A stretch of 27,905 nt of DNA from DYEP01 sp040755615 (GTDB taxonomy: Bacteria; Bacillota; Sulfobacillia; DUSP01; DYEP01). Within the stretch, counting starts at the first letter, position 1; each line of letters opens with the position of its first letter. This document shows, piece by piece, positions 22,793-27,905 of the stretch. The DNA lies in assembly GCA_040755615.1 (NCBI GenBank), contig JBFMAL010000034.1:1-27905 (forward strand), given 5' to 3'. The notes under the pieces were generated by a model. It was not told the DNA's origin, ran no database searches, and saw nothing but the letters and a program-made list of their open reading frames with translations. Position numbers and translations under genes: made by a program.

Positions 22793-23266
22793 TCAAAGAG
22801 TCGTCTTGACCATTGCTATATCTACTCCACAAGAGTGCAGCAGACTGCAGGTGCGCTGGAGCTGGTGTTCGAGTACCTTTAACTCCTCGTTGCTCACCCC
22901 TCGGAGCACCCTCGCAAGATAGGCACGGTGAGCAGCGAGTACGTACTCAAATGTGCGCTCACCTTGCTCGAGCAATCTCAGCCTGATCACTCTTCTATCT
23001 CTCTTATCCCTCTCTCGCCTGACAAGCCCGTGCCTCTCCATGCGGTCAACAAGGTCCGTTGCGGTAGAACACGCAAAATGCAGTCTGCCACAGAGCCCAC
23101 CCATGGTAGTCTCTCCAGCCTCAGATAGGGTAAGCAGTGCGTTGAACTGGGGGGGCGTGATGTCAAACACATCCATGAGCTCCCGACCCCTGCGTTTGAC
23201 GATCGTGGCCAGTTCCCTGAGCGTAGTCTCGATCTCGGCGATTCTGGTTTCACTGGTTCCAGACAT
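22793..23266 (-). CDS. MarR-family transcriptional regulator (second)
   Basis: This 157-residue winged-helix repressor carries 'ITPPQFNALLTLSEAGETTMGGLCGRL', a recognition helix 'CSTATDLVDRMERHGLVRR' and the wing motif D-K-R-D-R-R-V-I-R-L-R-L, followed by dimerisation helices. The ATG follows GAGGTGA. Its promoter overlaps the end of the upstream amidase gene, and a strong terminator follows, so it is a single-gene unit. The target is unknown; TAAC-GTTT-GTTA in its own promoter suggests autoregulation. It is only distantly similar to the first MarR. Confidence 0.9.
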   Translation of the reverse strand: MSGTSETRIAEIETTLRELATIVKRRGRELMDVFDITPPQFNALLTLSEAGETTMGGLCGRLHFACSTATDLVDRMERHGLVRRERDKRDRRVIRLRLLEQGERTFEYVLAAHRAYLARVLRGVSNEELKVLEHQLQRTCSLLHSCGVDIAMVKTTL

Positions 23267-23300
23267 GTTTTCACCTCGATCGGGCCCCTCTCAACTGTTA

Positions 23301-23329
23301 GGATAACAAACGTTACGAATATCTGTCAA
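23301..23329 (-). promoter_or_regulatory. Promoter and possible operator of the second marR
   Basis: On the minus strand, TTGACA (23324-23329), 17 bp and TTATCC (23301-23306). The -35 hexamer contains the TGA stop codon of the amidase gene. An inverted TAAC-GTTT-GTTA in the spacer could be bound by the MarR product. Confidence 0.6.
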
Positions 23330-25230
23330 CGCTGAAAGAACATGACAATTCCCTTAAATAATGCATCAGCTATTTTAGTGCGGAATGCAGGGTCCAGCAG
23401 CTTGCGTTCGTCCGACGGGTTGGTAAGGTAGCCTATCTCGGCAAGCACAGCAGGCATATTCGTCTCTTTCAAGATGTAAAACTCCGCCTTTTTTACCCCT
23501 GAATCGGCAAACCCGAGCGAGACCAGCTGAGATTGTATGATTTCGGCGAGCCTATGGGTGACGGGAGACAGCGAGCAGTGATAGACTTCTGCTCCCAGTT
23601 TATTCTTGTCCCTGAACGTATTCATGTGAATCGAAATTAGCACGTCAGCCCCAATGCTATTTGCCATCCGCACCCTGTCCCTGACACCCACTGTCTGGTC
23701 TCCTTCCCGGGTGAGGTATACATCTGCACCGGCAGCCTTGAGCAGCTTGGCAAGTTGCTCTCCGATATCCCACACCAGGTCTTTTTCGTAGACCCCGCTC
23801 GGGGCAATGGCGCCGGGGTCTGAACCTCCGTGCCCTGGGTCTACTACAATGCGTTTGCCTATGAGCGGCGGGGACCCGATTTCTACATTGAATTCCCGAG
23901 GATCCTGGGTCGGCTTGACCGTGTGAGAGCTGTAACCTGCAAGGTATACGATTATCACCACGTTCTGTGGGCTGCGGGCTTCCTCCTTTATCTCAATGCG
24001 TCTTACGCCCCCGCTGTTCACCTCAATATTCCTTTGCTCAACGCGCGCTTCAGCATAGGGCACTGTGATTATCAACCTATCAGGATCGGAAAGCCTTTCC
24101 ACCTTCGGCGACACAGGATCGGTGGCCTTCACGGTGAGTCTCACGCCCGAGCCGTAGTTGGTCGCCCGGACCGCGGTGACGCGCGTATAAAAGGAAACGA
24201 GAATGCCCGCATCAGTAGATTCCAACCAGTAGCCGGTGTGCCTTGAGAGGTCAACCACCGCTCGCACCACGTCGGGGTCAGTCTGGAACTGGGCGATCCG
24301 CACGCCTGAGACGGGGTCTTCAAACTGGTGCTGGGACCGGGTTATATGCTGAGACAGCGTTGTCTGTTGCAGGTCCAAAACGAGCCTTATGGGATCGGGG
24401 AGTTCCATTTGACGGAAGTCTACCTTGCCGGTGGTCCGTATGAGTACTTGCCGCTTTGCCCTGTCGTAGTCGTAGCCCAACACCTTGTGATATATATCAA
24501 CGTAAGTTCTGTTTCCCTCAGAGCTCACCTGATACCTGACGGGTTCCGTTAGGTCAAAAATGACACGGGCAGTATTATCCATTGTCGCAGTACGTATTCG
24601 CATTACAGGAGGAAGGTCCACGACAATTACGCCCGGAATCGCCACTTGCGTCGAGGCAAAATCGAGTATAAGCCGGTCCGGGTATTCTTCAGACTTGCCC
24701 AGGGTCTTTACCGAGGGTCTTGCCGGCCCCGACGAGGATATTGTGAACCGTGTGTATGCTCCGGTAGCCTCCCACTGCACCTGGCGGAGTGCGAGCGGAG
24801 CGGAGTTTTTCGAAATAGAAACGGTGTACGTTGATTCATCCCATCCCACGTCGGCATTCAGCTGGTTGGCAAGGAACCGTATTGGAACCAGCGTCCTACC
24901 GTTGACTATTCGGGCAGGTACATCAAGAGTCTCAGGCTTTCCGTTCACGGTCACTGTCTTGTCATCGATGTAGAGCACTATCTCATTGCCCTCATGTTTG
25001 ATTTTCACGGTACGCGTGGATTCGATCCACTCGACAGAAGCTTCTAATCTCTCTGATATCACGCGCACAGGCACCAAGGTACGGCCGTTTTCAATGATGG
25101 GCGGAACGTCAGATACGACCTCCTGACCGTTTATGACAAGTCGCACCGGTCGTTGTGACGCCTGCACACTGGTGGCAAGCAGCATGATCAGACAGACAAG
25201 CATTGACAATGTCCGGATGACGCGCATCAT
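23326..25230 (-). CDS. Secreted N-acetylmuramoyl-L-alanine amidase (CuAO-N/AMIN/Amidase_3)
   Basis: The protein has 634 residues. A signal peptide (basic start, hydrophobic core, A-S-Q near 24-26) leads to two copper-amine-oxidase-N-like repeats (about 28-140, 'INGQEVVSDVPPIIENGRTLVPVRVI' and 'VNGKPETLDVPARIVNGRTLVPIRFL'), then AMIN-type beta domains (about 150-430) and a C-terminal zinc amidase. The latter has V-V-D-P-G-H-G-G-S-D-P-G-A, an E-K-D-L-V helix, I-S-I-H-M-N and the catalytic A-E-I-G-Y-L-T-N. It cleaves the amide between muramic acid and L-alanine outside the membrane. GGAGG precedes two tandem ATG codons; the second (25227) has the better spacing. The architecture is common in Clostridia and sporulation-linked amidases, but a specific role is not readable. 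Confidence 0.95.
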   Translation of the reverse strand: MMRVIRTLSMLVCLIMLLATSVQASQRPVRLVINGQEVVSDVPPIIENGRTLVPVRVISERLEASVEWIESTRTVKIKHEGNEIVLYIDDKTVTVNGKPETLDVPARIVNGRTLVPIRFLANQLNADVGWDESTYTVSISKNSAPLALRQVQWEATGAYTRFTISSSGPARPSVKTLGKSEEYPDRLILDFASTQVAIPGVIVVDLPPVMRIRTATMDNTARVIFDLTEPVRYQVSSEGNRTYVDIYHKVLGYDYDRAKRQVLIRTTGKVDFRQMELPDPIRLVLDLQQTTLSQHITRSQHQFEDPVSGVRIAQFQTDPDVVRAVVDLSRHTGYWLESTDAGILVSFYTRVTAVRATNYGSGVRLTVKATDPVSPKVERLSDPDRLIITVPYAEARVEQRNIEVNSGGVRRIEIKEEARSPQNVVIIVYLAGYSSHTVKPTQDPREFNVEIGSPPLIGKRIVVDPGHGGSDPGAIAPSGVYEKDLVWDIGEQLAKLLKAAGADVYLTREGDQTVGVRDRVRMANSIGADVLISIHMNTFRDKNKLGAEVYHCSLSPVTHRLAEIIQSQLVSLGFADSGVKKAEFYILKETNMPAVLAEIGYLTNPSDERKLLDPAFRTKIADALFKGIVMFFQR

Positions 25231-25240
25231 GTAACCTCCG

Positions 25241-25274
25241 CAAGGTGACAGATAAGTCGATTTCTGTTACCTTG
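25241..25274. promoter_or_regulatory. 12-bp inverted repeat just upstream of the amidase RBS
   Basis: CAAGGTGACAGA (25241-25252) and TCTGTTACCTTG (25263-25274) are complementary with one G-T position and a ten-base centre. The repeat abuts the GGAGG site of the amidase (25235-25239). It may be an operator or an mRNA hairpin that controls access to the ribosome site. Confidence 0.5.
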
Positions 25275-25563
25275 TTCGATTCCGCTCTCCAAAATCCTGC
25301 AACACGAGCAACCTCTACCATCACAGGAACGTAACAAAAGCCCGTGGTTGCTGGGCTCGTGGGCGTACTGGCACACGGGACCAACTTGCTTACGGAGAGT
25401 AGAAACCGTTAGGCTTCAAGCAAGGTACGTTCAGGATTGTGCTACTCCTGTGCAGACACGAACCGAAAGACCTGACTGCCTCAAAGAGCGGGAGAAGCTG
25501 TGGGAAGGTGCTCACCCTCTTCACCTTTTCGGCATACTGTGGTAATGCCCTGGAGGTGGTGCA
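25275..25563. other. Divergent intergenic region, amidase / PyrK-like
   Basis: No gene is supported here. The region must hold the promoters for both divergent genes, but I see no clean consensus pair on either strand; CATACT at about 25534 could be a plus-strand -10. A GC-rich hairpin-capable stretch (AGCCC...GGGCT, 25349-25367) is present. I compared it by eye with c-di-GMP, tetrahydrofolate, SAM and cobalamin riboswitches and found no convincing match. Confidence 0.4.
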
Positions 25564-26538
25564 ATGTCGTCTTACGTGTGTGTCGACTCAGGTTCTGAAT
25601 ACTGTCCCTGCGTACTGGCGGAAGTGGGAGAGTGCATAAACTGCACGCGAATCAACGGCTCTGACGTGTGCGATTGTGCTTGGGGCGGCATTTGTGTTTT
25701 GGAGCACGCCAAATACCACCCAGATCGAATGGATCGGGTCGACTCGCCCGCGTGTACGCTCTCGTGGATCAACATGGAGGACAGGTACCTCTACCTCGAC
25801 GTGCGCGTCGACTACCCCATATGGGCAGGCAGCCACGTGCCCGGGAGTTTTCTCTTTGTAAGGCCGGAAAGCCATGACAGCAAGTTCAACATACCGCTTT
25901 GTGTCTTCCGTACGCTGACCGGAAATCGGCTGGCCTTTCTTGTAAAAGTTGAAGGTCCAAAAACTAAGACGCTGAAGGACAGACTGACCGTGGACTCAAA
26001 CCTGATAGTACATGGGCCGCATCATAATGGCATTCTGGGGATTACACACATTAGAAAGGCTCGGTTCCAGCGGATTCTCTTAGTGGTCTACGGTGTAGGG
26101 CAGGCGTCCGTCCCGTTGCTGGCCAGCTACCTGAGCGCGCGCGGAAACTCTGTGGACGCCGTGATCGATACCGCTGACCTCGGGCGTGACCTTCTAGGAG
26201 AGGAGCTGGTGCAAAGGGGCGGACAGGTGTGGTATCTGGCCTTGCGTACCGAAAAGGGCGTGGCACAGCTTGAAAGACTGCTCAAGGAGGGCATTTACAG
26301 CATGGTCTATAGTGCGGGCCCTGACGGTCAGCACTACAGGATCGAGCTCATGCTGTCCCGGTTCGGCGTAAAGGCCGTTTCCTGTGCCTCCAACAACGCG
26401 CTGATGTCCTGCGGCGAGGGCGTGTGCGGCGCTTGCTTCACAATGACCCGCGACGGTAAAGGCAGTTTCCGTGCGTGCAAGGCCAATCCGGACCCTGGAA
26501 CTGTATTCATGAAGACATCACTTCTCTGTCCGTCATAG
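25564..26538 (+). CDS. PyrK-like flavin/[2Fe-2S] reductase with Cys-rich N-terminus
   Basis: The protein has 324 residues. Residues 1-45 are cysteine-rich (Cys 6, 14, 16, 24, 27, 36, 38, 44) and may hold an Fe-S cluster or zinc. A ferredoxin-reductase-like FAD/NAD module follows: R-P-E-S at 100-103 is the flavin-binding corner, and V-Y-G-V-G-Q-A-S-V-P-L-L at 175-186 replaces the G-G-G-I-G-x-x-P-L-L of PyrK. The C-terminus has C283, C288, C291 and C305 (C-x4-C-x2-C-x13-C), matching the [2Fe-2S] pattern of dihydroorotate dehydrogenase electron-transfer subunits. It probably moves electrons between NAD(P)H and an Fe-S partner. No PyrD or GltA partner is adjacent. The ATG follows GGAGGTGGTGCA. 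Similar Cys-rich versions occur in Clostridia without a proven function. Confidence 0.8.
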   Translation: MSSYVCVDSGSEYCPCVLAEVGECINCTRINGSDVCDCAWGGICVLEHAKYHPDRMDRVDSPACTLSWINMEDRYLYLDVRVDYPIWAGSHVPGSFLFVRPESHDSKFNIPLCVFRTLTGNRLAFLVKVEGPKTKTLKDRLTVDSNLIVHGPHHNGILGITHIRKARFQRILLVVYGVGQASVPLLASYLSARGNSVDAVIDTADLGRDLLGEELVQRGGQVWYLALRTEKGVAQLERLLKEGIYSMVYSAGPDGQHYRIELMLSRFGVKAVSCASNNALMSCGEGVCGACFTMTRDGKGSFRACKANPDPGTVFMKTSLLCPS

Positions 26539-26594
26539 TAAGTAGACAAATAAGACAAGGCATAACGAAACATGGGTATCCCGAAAAAGGGAGA

Positions 26595-26620
26595 AAAGGA
26601 AAAAGGACCGAAACCAGTCC
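26595..26620 (-). terminator. Intrinsic terminator of tmRNA
   Basis: GGACTG and CGGTCC (26615-26620 and 26605-26610, with one G-T pair and a GTTT loop) are followed on the minus strand by TTTTTCCTTTTC, 24 bp after the tmRNA 3' end. Confidence 0.85.
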
Positions 26621-26643
26621 CTTTACTCCAGGCTTTTTAAATT

Positions 26644-26991
26644 TGGTGGAGGCGCCGGTTTCGCAACCGGGTCCGCAAGCGCTAAAGCGAAAGCATCTAC
26701 GAGCGTATCCTTTGTTTTAAGTTCGGTTCCTGGACCCCCAAAGGCAGGGTTCCAAGGCGCCTATTCCGGTTGTGATCCTCCCGGAAGGCTCGGAACGCGC
26801 CTTCCCGGAATTATCCCGCTTGGTTGACGCCTAAATCAGGTACGCGGGCTTACCTGATAAGGCGTAGCCGCATTAAGCAGCTAGTGCGTATTCAGTGTTG
26901 GCGTTTGTACGCTTCCCGCTGTTTAACGAGGCGCGGGTCCTCGGCTCGCTTCTTTCGCTCCGGCTGCCTACGTCGAAACTATTTCGCCCCC
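26644..26991 (-). ncRNA. ssrA: Transfer-messenger RNA
   Basis: This 348-nt tmRNA rescues stalled ribosomes. The 5' end GGGGGCG (26991 downward) pairs with CGCCTCC before the encoded A-CCA (26644-26647), forming the tRNA-like acceptor. The 5' end continues with the conserved AAATAGTTTCGACG and the 3' part has the T-arm GGTTGCGAAACC region. The tag frame is 26873-26902 and encodes A-N-T-E-Y-A-L-A-A, then TAA; with the alanine from the charged tRNA the tag is AANTEYALAA. The final LAA is the usual ClpXP signal, and ClpX and ClpP are encoded in this window. Confidence 0.97.
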
Positions 26992-27018
26992 TTGAAACAA
27001 CACTGTCACTGAAACAAT

Positions 27019-27046
27019 ATTATAACGGAAAGCAGTCTTCGCGCAA
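27019..27046 (-). promoter_or_regulatory. Promoter of ssrA
   Basis: On the minus strand, TTGCGC (27041-27046), 16 bp and a perfect TATAAT (27019-27024). The mature tmRNA starts 28 bases after the -10 box, so a short 5' leader is removed, as expected from RNase P processing. Confidence 0.7.
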
Positions 27047-27058
27047 GCTGTCGTTTGA

Positions 27059-27388
27059 TTGAACCTCCCCTGACTTAAAGTCAGAGGATTCCGGGTTTTA
27101 CTTCCCGTGAACTTCGTGCCTGCCCCGGGTACGCGGTCGTAAAAGTCCCTGGGCCGTAGGCCCGACTGCTTACCGGCGGAAGATGGACCTGCCGCGCCGG
27201 GTTACGCCGCATCTTACCGGGTGCAAGCAGCCAGCGGGTTCGTGCCTCATCCACAATACCGCCGTATAGGCGGCATGGACGCCCTCCCGTCGCCGGGAAG
27301 GTCTTCCGGACGGGTTTGGAGCCCGCCCGGCGCGAGATAAAACTTTTATGAACAGTGCTTGAGCCGGAACATAACTCCGATGCCCATA
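27059..27388 (-). mobile_element. IS200/IS605-type right end with predicted omega-RNA scaffold
   Basis: On the minus strand the element ends with GGAATCC, a hairpin of CTGACTT and AAGTCAG (27067-27084 region), then GGGGAGGTTCAA at about 27059. This resembles the right end of IS605-group elements such as ISDra2, whose end also carries a 'GACTTTAGTC ... GAGGTTCAA' hairpin and is transcribed as the TnpB guide (omega) RNA. Upstream, 27085-27340 is GC-rich with several stem-capable segments, as expected for the scaffold. The guide would be the flanking bases after TTCAA, reading TCAAACGACAGCTTGC. The assignment rests on motif resemblance and on the tnpB remnant next to it. Confidence 0.65.
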
Positions 27389-27799
27389 CTACCCGAAATC
27401 GGAGTTTACATCACGCACACCACAATTTGTACATTTTTCCAGGTCAACACTGCTGGATCCCTTTCCATTCTGCTCCTTGTTGTAACGCTGGATGGTCAAC
27501 ATCCCGCAGTATGGACACCGGGCAGACGTACTTTGGGCTGATACCCGGCAGGCGATTATACCCTCGTGCAGTGCCTTGTACTGGGTGTACCGGAATATCC
27601 GGCCTTTAACCCAGTGGTTAAATCTTCGGTTCAGGCAGCGAGATTTAGTGCCCTTCGACAGCTTGAGGTTGCCTAAATACTCAAAAACGATGATTTTGGC
27701 CCCGTGATGTCTGGCGAAATCTACGATTTGCCGGGATACCCGATGGGCTATATCGTCGTTCAGGTTGGATACCTTTGGCTCGACTTTGAAACCCCCGGC
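27389..27799 (-). pseudogene. tnpB: TnpB (IS605 OrfB-like) transposase/nuclease, broken
   Basis: The minus strand is open for 136 codons between TAG stops at 27800-27802 and 27389-27391, with no good start codon. It encodes the C-terminal half of a TnpB-like RuvC nuclease: 'NLNDDIAHRVSRQIVDFA', the RuvC-II region I-I-V-F-E-Y-L-G-N-L with its acidic Glu, 'RFNHWVKGRIFRYTQYKALHEGI', the zinc ribbon C-P-Y-C ... C-T-N-C and the RuvC-III region V-N-S-D-F. The usual D-(F/Y)-N-A-S-x-N-I-G continuation is lost: a stop follows D-F-G, but the other frame reads G-S-M-G-I-G, consistent with a small deletion. The N-terminal half (RuvC-I) is missing, so the protein cannot be active. Confidence 0.75.
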
Positions 27800-27807
27800 C
27801 TAAGAAA

Positions 27808-27833
27808 CCCTTGCAGCTCAAGGGCTGCAAGGG
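27808..27833. repeat. 10-bp perfect inverted repeat at the broken end of tnpB
   Basis: CCCTTGCAGC (27808-27817) and GCTGCAAGGG (27824-27833) form a perfect hairpin with a six-base loop, only 9 bp from the point where the tnpB frame breaks. It could be the subterminal hairpin of a second element or the left end of a deletion derivative. From 27834 to the right edge I see no supportable gene. Confidence 0.5.
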
Positions 27834-27905
27834 ACAGGAGGGTCACGTACCACAACAGGCCTAGTCCCGGTCGGCCGCCGTACATGGCATTTCCTGCACG
27901 TGTAA

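Noticed and set aside
25340..25520. Riboswitch (c-di-GMP, tetrahydrofolate, SAM) between the amidase and the PyrK-like gene
   Set aside because: A GGAGAGTAG stretch recalls the THF riboswitch, but the partner stems and the conserved 3' half are missing.
26475..26720. Plus-strand open frames across the tmRNA 3' half and terminator
   Set aside because: The sequence is fully explained by ssrA on the minus strand and its terminator.
27085..27388. A minus-strand open frame running about 115 codons through the omega-RNA region
   Set aside because: It is in a different frame from tnpB, is Arg/Pro/Gly-rich without motifs and lies in structured GC-rich sequence, so it is best explained by the scarcity of stops in GC-rich DNA.

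Overview
The window looks like a chromosomal segment of a spore-former-type member of the Bacillota (Clostridia, Peptococcaceae/Thermoanaerobacterales-like). Reasons: a valine T-box leader on valS, paired lonA and lonB genes beside tig-clpP-clpX, a copper-amine-oxidase-like/AMIN/Amidase_3 wall hydrolase, a tmRNA with an ALAA-type tag, many AGGAGG-type ribosome sites, frequent TTG/GTG starts, and moderate GC with consensus sigma-A promoters. The lineage is inferred from gene content; no rRNA is present.

Layout. (1) 1-586: the end of a DDE transposase runs in from the left edge, followed by non-coding DNA with a GC-rich inverted repeat. (2) 587-2443 (+): a small operon of a MarR repressor, a phytol/dolichol-kinase-like membrane CTP-dependent kinase and a short CDF-like membrane protein, behind a promoter carrying two palindromes. 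(3) 5437-2476 (-): a two-gene operon of an opine-dehydrogenase-family protein and a single-chain cobalamin mutase, in which a B12-binding domain is fused to a glutamate-mutase-E-like barrel; its leader has a terminator-like, possibly switchable RNA structure. This is the least ordinary metabolic unit here. (4) 9992-5488 (-): a GNAT acetyltransferase, a class II aldolase, then valS under T-box control. (5) 18933-10034 (-): protein quality control, tig-clpP-clpX, lonB, lonA, then a Ddl-like ATP-grasp ligase with its own consensus promoter. (6) 19887-19135 (-): eight tRNA genes (Pro, Gly, Arg, His, Arg, Gln, Lys, Leu) with two promoters of identical hexamers. (7) 20136-22715: a metallophosphoesterase (+) that converges on and overlaps the operon rph-rdgB-yfcE-like (-). 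(8) 23329-22735 and 25230-23326 (-): a second MarR regulator and the secreted amidase. (9) 25564-26538 (+): a PyrK-like flavin/[2Fe-2S] reductase with a cysteine-rich N-terminus. (10) 26991-26644 (-): tmRNA (ssrA). (11) 27059 to the right edge: a decayed IS200/IS605-type element on the minus strand, a broken tnpB with a well-preserved right end (predicted omega-RNA scaffold) that stops 12 bp upstream of the ssrA -35 box.

How the genes fit together. Most of the window is housekeeping: translation (tRNAs, valS, tmRNA), folding and proteolysis (trigger factor, ClpXP, two Lon proteases; tmRNA tags feed ClpXP), RNA maturation and nucleotide sanitation (RNase PH, XTP pyrophosphatase). The accessory material sits at the two edges and in the 0.5-5.4 kb region. 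No CRISPR array and no rRNA were seen. The best candidate for undescribed biology is the fused B12 mutase with its opine-dehydrogenase partner; the TnpB/omega-RNA remnant facing ssrA is the second.
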